NCBI GenBank assembly: GCA_050117315.1
Contig: JASFMY010000065.1
Span: 1-35,491 of the forward strand
DNA: 35,491 nucleotides
Source of the DNA: JANQIV01 sp050117315
Lineage (GTDB): Bacteria; Bacteroidota; Ignavibacteria; Ignavibacteriales; Melioribacteraceae
Direction: 5' to 3'
The number at the start of each line of letters is the position of its first letter. Within the stretch, counting starts at the first letter, position 1. The notes under the pieces were generated by a model. It was not told the DNA's origin, searched no databases, and saw only the letters and a program-made list of their open reading frames with translations. Positions 1 to 8,094 of the stretch are shown here, in pieces. The translations under genes and the position numbers were made by a program.

Positions 1-263
1 TAGGACACTGGGTAACAATCAAAAATCATAAGATAGCAAACTACCAGGCTGTAGTTCCAACCACATGGAACGGAAGCCCGAGAGACGATAAAAATCAACC
101 CGGACCTTTTGAACAAGCACTGCACGGTACAAGAGTAAGAGATGTAAATAATCCTTTTGAACTTGTGAGAATTATTCGTGCTTTTGATCCTTGCCTTGCA
201 TGTGCTATTCACGTGATTTCACCAAAAGGGAAAGAATTATCAAAATTTATTGTTGAGGCATAA
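1..263 (+). CDS. [NiFe] hydrogenase large subunit, 3' end only
   Basis: Only the last 87 codons are in the window (frame starting at base 3, stop 261-263). The large subunit carries the Ni-Fe active site of a periplasmic, membrane-bound uptake hydrogenase. Near the end is DPCLACAIH, the family's C-terminal DPCxxCxxH/R motif whose two cysteines bind nickel and bridge to iron. After that His come 16 more residues (VISPKGKE...), the extension removed by the maturation protease once nickel is inserted. The next gene is that protease, and the small subunit follows it, so the identification is secure. The order large subunit, protease, small subunit differs from the E. coli hyb order, where the small subunit is first. 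The 5' part and promoter lie outside the window. Confidence 0.95.
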   Translation, partial: GHWVTIKNHKIANYQAVVPTTWNGSPRDDKNQPGPFEQALHGTRVRDVNNPFELVRIIRAFDPCLACAIHVISPKGKELSKFIVEA

Positions 264-269
264 GTTTTT

Positions 270-770
270 ATGAAAAACCCAATAATGGTAATCGGAGTCG
301 GTAATTTAATTCAGATGGATGACGGATTTGGTATTCATGTTTTAAATGAATTATCAAAATATGAAATGCCTGCTGAAGTTGAATTATTTGACGGCGGAAC
401 ACTTGGAATAGATTTGATGCCGTGGATTGAAGGGAGGGAAAAACTAATATTCATTGACTGCGTAAAAGGCGGCAACAAGCCCGGTATAATATACAAATTC
501 AGGCCGGAAGATTTGACATATGAAGAGGAAATAAAAATATCAGTCCATCAAATCGGTTTAATAGAATCGCTTCAGATGATTGCCATGACAGGCAATGCTC
601 CCGATAAGATTACAATTTTCGGTGTTGAACCAAATGTAATTGATTGGGGCGAAGAGCTTACCGACGAATTAAAAAGGGTAATTCCCAAAGTTGTGAAATT
701 GGTTATAAGAGAAATTGAAGAATCAATAAATGAAATAAAAAATTCAAAATTGGAGGAAACAAATGGGTGA
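270..770 (+). CDS. hybD: Hydrogenase maturation protease (HybD/HyaD/HupD family)
   Basis: A 166-residue protein, the usual size for the endopeptidase that clips the C-terminal tail of the [NiFe] large subunit after Ni insertion. The N-terminus has the family signature GVGNLIQMDDGFG (residues 9-21). D18 aligns with the nickel-sensing Glu16 of E. coli HybD, D63 with its Asp62, and H93 (in SVHQIGL) with its His93, so the metal site appears complete. It begins 6 bp after the large subunit stop and overlaps the small subunit start by 8 bp, so it is translationally coupled to both. A cytoplasmic protein. The symbol is by family resemblance; the exact subtype cannot be fixed by eye. Confidence 0.93.
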   Translation: MKNPIMVIGVGNLIQMDDGFGIHVLNELSKYEMPAEVELFDGGTLGIDLMPWIEGREKLIFIDCVKGGNKPGIIYKFRPEDLTYEEEIKISVHQIGLIESLQMIAMTGNAPDKITIFGVEPNVIDWGEELTDELKRVIPKVVKLVIREIEESINEIKNSKLEETNG

Positions 771-1881
771 AGAACGAGAATGGAGTCGGAGGGATTTTAT
801 AAGCTTAATGGCTAAAGGGACGGGATTAGTAATGGGAGCCAGCTTATTTAATATCCCCGGGTTCAGTAAAGTTTTTGCACAGACGGTTGCTGAAATACCT
901 GTGCTATGGCTACAGGCCGGTGGCTGCTCAGGGTGTTCCGTTTCGGTACTAAATTCAAAAAGTCCTGAAATCCAGGATGTACTTCTAGGTGAGATAATCC
1001 CGGGAAAACATATAAGCATGTTGTGGCATCCGAATGTTTCTGCAGCCTCAGGTCATGACGCAATGAAAGTAATTGAAGATGTAAAGAAAAAACCGGCAGG
1101 AAGTTTTGTGCTTGTTATGGAAGGATCAATATCAACAAAAGACGACGGCGTTTATTGTGAGATTGGTGAAATTAACGGACACGGAATTACGGCATTAAAA
1201 CACTTAAAAGAGCTTGCGCCTAAAGCAATGGCTATAGTTGCAATAGGAGCGTGTGCGGCTTTTGGAGGTATTCCTGCTGCCGATCCAAATCCTACAGGCT
1301 GCAAACCTGTGAGTGTAATACTGAAAGAAAACGGCATCAAGACTCCCGTTGTTAATATACCGGGCTGTCCGCCTCACCCGGATTGGTTCATAGGTACTCT
1401 TGCTGCAGTTCTGCTTGGTGGACTTGAAGCAATTAAAGTTGATGAACACGGAAGACCGAAGGCATTTTACGGTATGCTGATTCACGATAATTGCCCGAGA
1501 AGAGGGCAATTTGATCTGGGCAATTTTGCAAAAGATTTCGGTGAAGACGGCTGTCTTTATCATCTTGGCTGTAAAGGTCCGATAACTCACAGCGACTGTC
1601 CTATCAGGAAATGGAACAGCGGTGTTAACTGGCCTATAGGCAGTGGTCATCCATGCATCGGCTGCGTTGAACCGGGTTTCCCGTGGAAAGATGATATGTA
1701 TCATCAAGTTGATATACATTATGCAACTGCACCGGTAACTTATCCGGGAATTGAAAATCCAAAAGATACAACTGTAAATCCATGGATAACGGGATTGGTT
1801 GGCGTTGCAGCGGGAGCTGCTGCGGGAGCTGCAATTGCATCAAAGAAGAAAAAAAAAGCTGAAGAAGTAAAGGAGGTTTAA
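763..1881 (+). CDS. hybO: [NiFe] hydrogenase small subunit, Tat-exported and membrane-anchored
   Basis: A 372-residue small subunit that relays electrons from the Ni-Fe site through Fe-S clusters. A twin-arginine signal is plain at the start (SRRDFISLMAK, residues 8-18, then a hydrophobic stretch to about residue 39). The proximal cluster motif GGCSGC (C55, C58) follows, with further conserved pieces ACAAFGGIPA and NIPGCPPHPDW. The C-terminal half has the His/Cys set of the distal and medial clusters (DNCPRRGQF, CLYHLGCKGP, HPCIGCVEPGFPW). It ends in an Ala/Gly-rich membrane helix (WITGLVGVAAGAAAGAAIA) and a Lys-rich tail, as in membrane-bound enzymes. The site GGAGG precedes the start within the overlapping protease gene. 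HybA and HybB homologues follow directly, which points to a Hyb-like (group 1c-type) enzyme. Confidence 0.95.
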   Translation: MGEEREWSRRDFISLMAKGTGLVMGASLFNIPGFSKVFAQTVAEIPVLWLQAGGCSGCSVSVLNSKSPEIQDVLLGEIIPGKHISMLWHPNVSAASGHDAMKVIEDVKKKPAGSFVLVMEGSISTKDDGVYCEIGEINGHGITALKHLKELAPKAMAIVAIGACAAFGGIPAADPNPTGCKPVSVILKENGIKTPVVNIPGCPPHPDWFIGTLAAVLLGGLEAIKVDEHGRPKAFYGMLIHDNCPRRGQFDLGNFAKDFGEDGCLYHLGCKGPITHSDCPIRKWNSGVNWPIGSGHPCIGCVEPGFPWKDDMYHQVDIHYATAPVTYPGIENPKDTTVNPWITGLVGVAAGAAAGAAIASKKKKKAEEVKEV

Positions 1882-1882
1882 T

Positions 1883-2806
1883 ATGTCTGTAAACAGAAGA
1901 GACTTTCTAAAACTTGGCGCTGCAGCTTTTGGAACAAGTCTTCTCGGGCTCTCCAAAATTAATGCTGAGGAAAACGATAAGTATGCGAATAATCTTGCAA
2001 TGCTTAATGACTGTACAAGGTGCATAGGCTGCAGGGGTTGCCAAGCAGCTTGCAAGAAAGCCCACGGGCTGGAAAACTTTGGGGATGATTCGCGGTATGA
2101 TATGCCATTAGATCTGAATGCAAAGAACCACACAGTAATTCAACTTTATAAAAAATCCGAGAAAGAATTCACGTTTGTTAAACGTAACTGCCTGCATTGT
2201 AATGAACCTTCGTGTGTCTCTGTATGTCCTGTATCGGCTTTCCAAAAAGGAAGCGACGGTATCGTATCTTACGACGAAGATAAATGTATAGGCTGCCGTT
2301 ACTGCGAGGTTGCTTGTCCTTTTGATGCACCTACTTTTGAATTTGATAAAGCATTCCCGGTAATTCAAAAATGTGATTTCTGCAAAGACCTCCGGATTAA
2401 ATACGGCAAACCGCCGGTGTGCGCTTCGGTTTGCCCCAAAGGTGCAATCACATTCGGCAAAAGAGGCGAGTTAATAAAAGAAGCAAAGAAGAGAATAAAA
2501 GAAAATCCGGGCAGATATAACGGTCATGTTTACGGTGAAAAAGAAATAGCCGGAACGTCTGTTTTGTATCTTGCACCGAAAGGTATCCGGTTTACAGACC
2601 TCGGCTTTAGATTGTGGGATGAAACCCCGCCGGGTGAACTCCAGGAGAATATCCAGCATGGTATTTTTAAATACTGGATTCCGCCTGTTGCTCTTTACGG
2701 GGCACTTGGTTTAGCAGCTTATACAATGGGCAAAAAGAAAAACGGTGAAACAGGTATGCCTGCCGGCAAGGCAGGAGAATCCGGGGAGGTGAGCCATGAA
2801 AGTTAA
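1883..2806 (+). CDS. hybA: HybA-like periplasmic ferredoxin subunit (four [4Fe-4S] clusters)
   Basis: A 307-residue electron-transfer subunit linking the hydrogenase small subunit to the quinone-reactive membrane protein. It opens with a Tat signal (NRRDFLKLGAAAFG, residues 4-17). Four cysteine groups typical of the DMSO reductase/HybA iron-sulfur family follow: CTRCIGCRGCQAACKK, CLHCNEPSCVSVCP, CIGCRYCEVACP, and CDFC with PPVCASVCPKGA. A single C-terminal hydrophobic helix (IPPVALYGALGLAAYTMG) should anchor it to the membrane, as in E. coli HybA. A strong AAAGGAGGT site sits before ATG 1883, one base after the small subunit stop. Its end overlaps the next gene by 11 bp. The order and overlaps indicate one transcript. 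Confidence 0.93.
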   Translation: MSVNRRDFLKLGAAAFGTSLLGLSKINAEENDKYANNLAMLNDCTRCIGCRGCQAACKKAHGLENFGDDSRYDMPLDLNAKNHTVIQLYKKSEKEFTFVKRNCLHCNEPSCVSVCPVSAFQKGSDGIVSYDEDKCIGCRYCEVACPFDAPTFEFDKAFPVIQKCDFCKDLRIKYGKPPVCASVCPKGAITFGKRGELIKEAKKRIKENPGRYNGHVYGEKEIAGTSVLYLAPKGIRFTDLGFRLWDETPPGELQENIQHGIFKYWIPPVALYGALGLAAYTMGKKKNGETGMPAGKAGESGEVSHES

Positions 2807-3956
2807 TGCTGTTCCAATGAATAAACCGTTATGGACACGAGGTTTTACAATCGGGGTTGTTATTATTGTAATCGGGTTCCTTTTTATGATCTATAGATTT
2901 ATTTACGGAATAGGCGCCGTAACTAATTTAAGCGACGGTGTTCCCTGGGGTATCTGGATTGCGTTCGACGTTGTCACGGGTATAGCACTTGCCGCCGGAG
3001 GTTTTACTACCGCTGCATTAGTTTACATTTTTAACAAAGGAAAATATTCGCCGCTGGTAAGGCCTGCGTTGCTTACTGCATTATTGGGATATGCCCTTGC
3101 GGGATTTTCTATTGTAATCGATGTGGGCAGATGGTGGCAGATTTATAATCCGGTTCTTCCATGGAACTGGCAGGGCAATTCTCCTATGTTTGAAGTAGCG
3201 ATATGTGTTATGTCGTATCTTACTGTTCTTATAATTGAATTCCTGCCGATAATTTCGGAAAGATTCCAGGGTGGGGCAAATTCAGGGCTTAAAAAATTTC
3301 TTGCCAACCTTGGGCCAAAGATTAATAAAGTACTTATATTTTTTATAATTTTAGGAGTTGTAATTTCAACTTTACATCAATCATCGTTAGGGTCATTAAT
3401 GATAATTTCCGTTGCAAGAATTCATCCGTTGTGGTGGTCGGCATGGCTGCCTTTCTACTTTTTGCTTTCTGCAATTGCCGTCGGGTTTCCTGTTGTAGCT
3501 ATTGAATCATATTATTCGGCGAAATCATTTAACAGATCTTATGAAGGCAGTATATTAAGACAACTCTTAAAGATAACCCCGTGGCTGCTTTTAGTTTATA
3601 CTGTTTTTAGATTTGCGGATATTATAATTGCCGGAAAATTTGGTTTGATATTTACGAGTCTCTGGGGTTTATGGTTTGTTGTTGAAATGTGTATGTTTGC
3701 TTTTATCCCGATGATAATGATGTTTAATTCAAAAACTATGAGTAAAGTAAGCAATATTGTAACAGCCTCATGGATAATGATTATCGGATTAGCGCTTAAT
3801 AGGTTAAACACATATTTAATAACTTATTCGCCGAGAATTGGGTGGGATTACTTCCCTTCAATCGGTGAGTTTGCGATTTCTGCAATGCTTGTTTCAGTTT
3901 TATTTGTTGGTTATAAACTGCTGGCTAATTATTTTCCTGTTCTGAGTAAGGAATAA
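2796..3956 (+). CDS. hybB: HybB/NrfD-like integral membrane hydrogenase subunit
   Basis: A 386-residue, highly hydrophobic protein with about ten predicted membrane helices, matching the NrfD/PsrC/HybB family that exchanges electrons with menaquinone. Early landmarks are the first helix (GFTIGVVIIVIGFLFMIYRF) and SDGVPWGIWIAFDVVTGIA, which resembles the conserved loop and second helix of HybB. Later, YNPVLPWNWQGNSPMFEVA and HPLWWSAWLPFYFLLSAIA are family-like. The start is set by GGGGAGGTG just upstream, inside the overlapping hybA end. With the preceding genes it completes a four-subunit periplasmic hydrogenase that passes electrons to the quinone pool. In E. coli the equivalent complex can also couple to proton movement; whether this one does cannot be seen. 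Confidence 0.92.
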   Translation: MKVNAVPMNKPLWTRGFTIGVVIIVIGFLFMIYRFIYGIGAVTNLSDGVPWGIWIAFDVVTGIALAAGGFTTAALVYIFNKGKYSPLVRPALLTALLGYALAGFSIVIDVGRWWQIYNPVLPWNWQGNSPMFEVAICVMSYLTVLIIEFLPIISERFQGGANSGLKKFLANLGPKINKVLIFFIILGVVISTLHQSSLGSLMIISVARIHPLWWSAWLPFYFLLSAIAVGFPVVAIESYYSAKSFNRSYEGSILRQLLKITPWLLLVYTVFRFADIIIAGKFGLIFTSLWGLWFVVEMCMFAFIPMIMMFNSKTMSKVSNIVTASWIMIIGLALNRLNTYLITYSPRIGWDYFPSIGEFAISAMLVSVLFVGYKLLANYFPVLSKE

Positions 3957-3983
3957 AAGCATTATTTAATGAAATATACTTTC

Positions 3984-4080
3984 TGATCTTTGTGCATTCT
4001 TTGTGTTCTTTGCGGTTAAGAAGAAAATCTTGTTTCACGCAAAGGACACGAAGAATTCATCGCAAAGTTCGCAAAGATTC
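3984..4080. repeat. Palindromic intergenic repeat (CTTTGTG/CACGAAG type)
   Basis: Between the hydrogenase operon and the nickel transporter lies an imperfect inverted repeat. ATTCTTTGTGTTCTTTGC (3996-4013) pairs with GCAAAGGACACGAAGAAT (4039-4056) at 16 of 18 positions. The outer arms continue the pattern, with ATCTTTG at 3986 against CGCAAAGATTC near 4080. Sequences of this wording are common intergenic repeats in many bacterial genomes. It could fold into a long RNA hairpin separating the two transcription units. No coding capacity. Confidence 0.7.
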
Positions 4081-4099
4081 TAATTAAGGAGCTCCTAAC

Positions 4100-4813
4100 A
4101 TGTCAAATGAACTTTTAGTTTTATCTATTACGGCTTTATCGGTAGGGTTTCTTCATACTATTCTTGGCCCTGATCATTACATTCCTTTTATAGCAATGTC
4201 CAAAGCGGGTAAATGGTCAATGAAGAAAACAGTTTTGGTTACGATACTATCCGGGCTTGGTCACGTAGGCGGATCGATAATACTCGGCATTGTGGGCATT
4301 GGTATAGGTTTGGCATTAAATATTGTTGAAGAGATAGAAGCTTATAGAGGCGATATTGCAAGCTGGCTGCTTATGAGCTTTGGTTTTATTTATATGATCT
4401 GGGGAATAAGAAGTATTTTCAAAAATAAAAAACACAGCCACTGGCATCATCACGCAGACGGAATAGTTCACAACCACCCGCATTCACACAAAGAAGATCA
4501 TGCACATGTTCACGAACAAGAAAATGCGGTTAATTTAACACCATGGGTTTTGTTTACTATTTTTGTTTTTGGGCCGTGTGAAGCTTTAATTCCTATTTTA
4601 ATGTATCCTGCGGCAAATATAGGTTTTACGGGGATAATAATTGTAACAACAATTTTTACACTTGCTACTGTTTTAACTATGCTCACTGTAGTTGTAGTTT
4701 CAGTCCATGGAATTAATTTATTGCCGGTTAACAAATACGAAAAATATTCTCATGCATTGGCAGGAGTTATAGTATTATTTAGCGGTGTTGCAATTCAATT
4801 TATGGGACTGTAA
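4100..4813 (+). CDS. NicO/UreH-type nickel (or cobalt) transporter
   Basis: A 237-residue membrane protein with about six helices. The first helix and following loop (GFLHTILGPDHYIPFIAMS, residues 17-35) carry the HxxxGxDH-like signature of the NicO/HupE/UreH group of Ni2+/Co2+ permeases. A cytoplasmic or periplasmic loop is very rich in histidine (HSHWHHHADG, HNHPHSHKEDHAHVHE), as in RcnA/NicO proteins, and should bind metal. It starts after an AAGGAG site that is part of a 10-bp palindrome (AGGAGCTCCT, 4087-4096). The hydrogenase operon immediately upstream needs nickel, so nickel import is the most likely role; direction of transport cannot be read from sequence. The next gene starts on the base after its stop. 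Confidence 0.82.
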   Translation: MSNELLVLSITALSVGFLHTILGPDHYIPFIAMSKAGKWSMKKTVLVTILSGLGHVGGSIILGIVGIGIGLALNIVEEIEAYRGDIASWLLMSFGFIYMIWGIRSIFKNKKHSHWHHHADGIVHNHPHSHKEDHAHVHEQENAVNLTPWVLFTIFVFGPCEALIPILMYPAANIGFTGIIIVTTIFTLATVLTMLTVVVVSVHGINLLPVNKYEKYSHALAGVIVLFSGVAIQFMGL

Positions 4814-5218
4814 ATGTTAAAAAAATTATTTGCAGACAAAATATTATTAACGAAAGTTTTTTTATACCTTGTAGCAATCCATTCATTTTTTGTCGGGATG
4901 GCGCTAATATTTTTCCCATCGAACTTGATGGTGCTCTTTTACTTTTCCGCAATTACCGAACCTTTCTTTAAAGCCCAGGGCGGCGTGTTTCATTTAGTAA
5001 TGGTAGTTGCATATATCATTGCTGCAATTGATCCTGTAGGCAACCTAAAATTTATAATTTTTGCGATAATCACAAAATTAATTGCAACAGTTTTTTTGAT
5101 AACTTATTTCCTTTTGCATACTTCTATGGTAACAGTTTTTTTATCGGGAGTGGGTGATTTTATTATGGCTGTAATTTTATATCTACTATTTGATAATATG
5201 AAAAAGCAAATTACTTAA
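4814..5218 (+). CDS. Small four-helix membrane protein of unknown function
   Basis: A 134-residue protein with four hydrophobic segments (about residues 13-34, 37-46 with 55-72, 78-100 and 106-128). I do not recognise a family with confidence; it has the look of small DoxX-like or DUF4345-type membrane proteins, but no decisive motif. Its start codon directly abuts the stop of the nickel transporter (TAAATG) and its stop is 2 bp before the SDR gene, so it sits in the middle of a tight three-gene operon. By position it may assist transport or membrane redox functions, but that is only a guess from context. Confidence 0.75.
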   Translation: MLKKLFADKILLTKVFLYLVAIHSFFVGMALIFFPSNLMVLFYFSAITEPFFKAQGGVFHLVMVVAYIIAAIDPVGNLKFIIFAIITKLIATVFLITYFLLHTSMVTVFLSGVGDFIMAVILYLLFDNMKKQIT

Positions 5219-5220
5219 AA

Positions 5221-6729
5221 ATGACTAAAATTTATTCGTCTATAATTGTGACCGGTGCTACCGGTTTTATAGGCTCGTATTTGCTGGACGCTTTAAAAGA
5301 TGATTATAAAATTTATGCAATTTCGAGAAGAAGACCGTCACAGCCGCTATTTGAGCATGAAAACGTTGAATGGATACAGTGTGATATTGCAATTCTAAAA
5401 TCAGTTGAACTTGCTTTTGAACAAATTAGGAAAGAAACACAAATTGATTTTGTCTTCCACTTAGCAGGTTATTATGATTTTAATTACGATAATAATCCTG
5501 AATATTACAGGACAAATGTTGTCGGTACCCAAAACATACTTGAATTAACAAAAACACTTAATGTAAAAAGGTTTATTTTTGCAAGCTCCGTTGCAGCATG
5601 CGAATTCCCGCGAGAAAACGATGAACCTATAAACGAACAAACTCCCGCAGATGCGCAATTTGAATACGCCAAAACAAAATGCAAAGGCGAAGAATTAACG
5701 AAATTATATTCAAAATATTTTCACTGCTCTATTATTAGGTTTGCGGCTGTGTTCTCCGATTGGTGCGAGTACGGTCCCTTTTATATTTTTATAAGTACCT
5801 GGTTTTCGAATAGCTGGAAATCAAGAATTCTCGGGGGTAAAGGTGAATCCGCAATTACTTATATTCATGTTAGCTGCCTGATTAATATGTTCAAATCAAT
5901 TATGGTAAATTCCAATTACCTTCCCAAATTCGATACTTATATTGCAAGCGCCGAAGACTATGTTACTCATAACCGGTTATTTAAAATCTCTACGAATTAC
6001 TACTATGGTATTGAAAAAAAACCTTTCCATATGCCCAAACCTGTTTCTTACTTTGGTGTAGTTATGTTGAATATTTTGGGTAACATAACAGGCAGTAAAC
6101 CGTTTGAAAAACCATGGATGATGAGATATGTAGACAAGCAATTGAAAATAGATAATTCATATTCAAAAAGTGTGCTCAATTGGGAACCGGCAAAAAGGTA
6201 TAAAATTCAAAGAAGACTGCTGTTTATGATTGAACACATGAAAAGTTATCCTTATGAATGGCAGAAAAGAAATACAAAAGCCTTAAAATCAATATCGGTA
6301 AGTCCCAACTTTAAAATCTATGAAACCCTTGATAACATTAGAGATAATGTTATTGAAAAAATAATGGAGAATCTTCTCAAGCTTGAAAACATGAATAAAT
6401 TCGGAACCTATCATTCAATTGAAACAGAAGTACTTCGTAAGGATATAATTACAATTTACCAATTCCTTTCAGTGTCGGTTAGATCGAAGGATAGAATGTC
6501 GATGCTGACTTACGCAAGAGAACTTGCCAGAATGAGAATGAAACAAGAGTTCAACCGTAATGAACTCTTGAGTGCTGTAGAATTAATCGGCGTGGTAATT
6601 AAAGAAGAACTGGTTAATCACCCCAGACTAAAAGGCATGGAAAAGCAAATTTATGATGAAGTAACATTATCCTTTCAACTAATGATGGATGAAATGGAAG
6701 GCACTTTTGAAGCTTATACCAACGTATAA
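5221..6729 (+). CDS. Extended SDR (NAD-dependent epimerase/dehydratase) fused to a helical C-terminal domain
   Basis: A 502-residue protein. Residues 8-20 (IVTGATGFIGSYL) form the GxxGxxG dinucleotide site. FASSVAA and YAKTKCKGE supply the Ser and YxxxK of the active centre of extended short-chain dehydrogenases. The core ends near residue 345. The remaining 150 or so residues are predicted helical (FKIYETLDNIRDNVIEKI through MMDEMEGTFEA) and include ARELARMRMKQEFNRNELL, which resembles the RsbRD N-terminal/globin-like sensor domain pattern. Typical extended SDRs are about 310-350 residues, so the tail is an addition. The substrate is unknown; nucleotide-sugar, sterol or aldehyde substrates are all possible. 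It is the last gene of the NicO operon. Confidence 0.8.
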   Translation: MTKIYSSIIVTGATGFIGSYLLDALKDDYKIYAISRRRPSQPLFEHENVEWIQCDIAILKSVELAFEQIRKETQIDFVFHLAGYYDFNYDNNPEYYRTNVVGTQNILELTKTLNVKRFIFASSVAACEFPRENDEPINEQTPADAQFEYAKTKCKGEELTKLYSKYFHCSIIRFAAVFSDWCEYGPFYIFISTWFSNSWKSRILGGKGESAITYIHVSCLINMFKSIMVNSNYLPKFDTYIASAEDYVTHNRLFKISTNYYYGIEKKPFHMPKPVSYFGVVMLNILGNITGSKPFEKPWMMRYVDKQLKIDNSYSKSVLNWEPAKRYKIQRRLLFMIEHMKSYPYEWQKRNTKALKSISVSPNFKIYETLDNIRDNVIEKIMENLLKLENMNKFGTYHSIETEVLRKDIITIYQFLSVSVRSKDRMSMLTYARELARMRMKQEFNRNELLSAVELIGVVIKEELVNHPRLKGMEKQIYDEVTLSFQLMMDEMEGTFEAYTNV

Positions 6730-6855
6730 GAACAATGACATGTTTATGCAGTTTAATAATAATATTATTTCCTTTTTTATTAAAAGAAATTATATTATAT
6801 CTTTATTAAGGGTGCGTTACATATCAAATTAAATATTTTATTTTAGCGGGTGTCT

Positions 6856-7905
6856 ATGAGTCTTCCTTCTTTAACAACAAAAGAAATAGATGAAATAAAA
6901 ATAGAAAGGCCTGGTTTTACTTATTACGAAAACGGAAAAGTAAAAGTTGAAAAGATAGTTCTAGATAAAGATATATACCTAAAAGAAATTCACTATAACG
7001 AAAAAGGCCAGATCTCGGAGATAATAAATTACCGCAAAGATGGAAGTATTTATTGCAAAAATGATTTAACGCATGAAGTAATGAAGACCGGCTTAGCTTT
7101 TACTTATTATGACAACGGTAAAGTTCAAAGCCTTAAATATTTTGTCGGCGGAAGAATTAACTGGGAAGAAAAAATCTTTGACGATGAAGGTCAGTTAATG
7201 GAAGTTGTAACGTACAGACAGGGGGTTAAAAGCGGGCCGCATGTAATTTATAATAGAAAAAATAATCTCAAGGTAAGCGAAATTAATTACAAAGATAACA
7301 TACCCAACGGGAAAGCGTTGTTTTTCTATGAGAACGGGGAAATAAAAGCAGAAGTAAACTTCAAAGACGGGAAGAGGAATGGTGTCTCTAAAATATTTTT
7401 TAAGAACGGTACTTTGAAAATACAGGAAGATATTGTAGACGATAAAAGAAACGGGATGACGGAAGCATATTATGAAAGCGGGGGATTGAAAGAGCGGTGG
7501 AACTTTATGCAGGGATTCCCTGAAAGTAATTGTACTTTTTATTATAGTTCCGGGTCACTTTATGCCACGAGGAATTTCTACAAAGGAAAGGAAGAAGGCC
7601 CTCAGAAAAAATTTTATGAAAGCGGTAAAATTATGGAAGAGGCCAACTTTAAAAATGGGGAACTAACCGGTACTTTTAAGCAGTATGCTGAAAACGGTGA
7701 AGTAATTAAAGAAATTATTTACGACAGTGGTGAAACTATTGTTGTTCCGCTTAAGGGAAGAATTAAAGAACCAGCAAAACAGGAAGAACCGATTGCACTA
7801 ACAAGAAAACAAAAAGTTAAAAAGATTATCAATTATTCGCTGTTATTTCTTACAGCTATGTTGATCGTGTATATAATATTTAACTTAATTATCTACTTCC
7901 TTTAA
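6856..7905 (+). CDS. YwqK/MORN-like repeat protein with C-terminal membrane anchor
   Basis: About 349 residues from ATG 6856; a GTG at 6850 in frame is an alternative. ATG is preferred because GGGTG lies just upstream, as at other starts in this window. The body is made of about ten repeats of 22-24 residues built on YYENGKVK, FYENGEIKAEVNFKDGKRNG, FYESGKIMEEANFKNGELTG and similar, the pattern of the YwqK-family (toxin-antitoxin/MORN-variant) beta-hairpin repeats. The last 30 residues (IINYSLLFLTAMLIVYIIF...) form one transmembrane helix, so the repeats would face the cytoplasm as a tail-anchored protein or be held at the membrane surface. No signal peptide. No toxin gene is beside it. Function unknown. 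Confidence 0.8.
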   Translation: MSLPSLTTKEIDEIKIERPGFTYYENGKVKVEKIVLDKDIYLKEIHYNEKGQISEIINYRKDGSIYCKNDLTHEVMKTGLAFTYYDNGKVQSLKYFVGGRINWEEKIFDDEGQLMEVVTYRQGVKSGPHVIYNRKNNLKVSEINYKDNIPNGKALFFYENGEIKAEVNFKDGKRNGVSKIFFKNGTLKIQEDIVDDKRNGMTEAYYESGGLKERWNFMQGFPESNCTFYYSSGSLYATRNFYKGKEEGPQKKFYESGKIMEEANFKNGELTGTFKQYAENGEVIKEIIYDSGETIVVPLKGRIKEPAKQEEPIALTRKQKVKKIINYSLLFLTAMLIVYIIFNLIIYFL

Positions 7906-8037
7906 AATATCTTAATCAGCCTCTTTTGTTTTTAAAAGTGTTAAGTTGCTATTTGATTATTCGGAAGTAGTCCAAATCTCTTTGCATATTTTCTTTTTGA
8001 TGATATTGTAGAACAAAAAAAGAATTATTAAATTAAA

Positions 8038-8062
8038 TTGACATAGAGCTTATTACTGTCAA
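8038..8062. promoter_or_regulatory. Inverted repeat upstream of the PAS kinase
   Basis: TTGACA (8038-8043) and TGTCAA (8057-8062) form a short inverted repeat 33 bases before the probable kinase start. TTGACA could equally be a -35 box, with no convincing -10 at the right distance. Weak candidate for a regulatory site. Confidence 0.25.
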
Positions 8063-8094
8063 CTCTCCACATCATTTAAAGTTTGGATGCAGAC

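Noticed and set aside
1204..1719. A 171-codon minus-strand frame within the hydrogenase small subunit gene
   Set aside because: It is antisense to a well-conserved gene, has no family features and no ribosome site.
6808..6822. AAGGGTGCGTTACAT, like the leaders at 31431 and 32521, as a lost start site upstream of the YwqK gene
   Set aside because: No ATG follows and the downstream frame is not open; a single resemblance of a short ribosome-site-like motif is weak.
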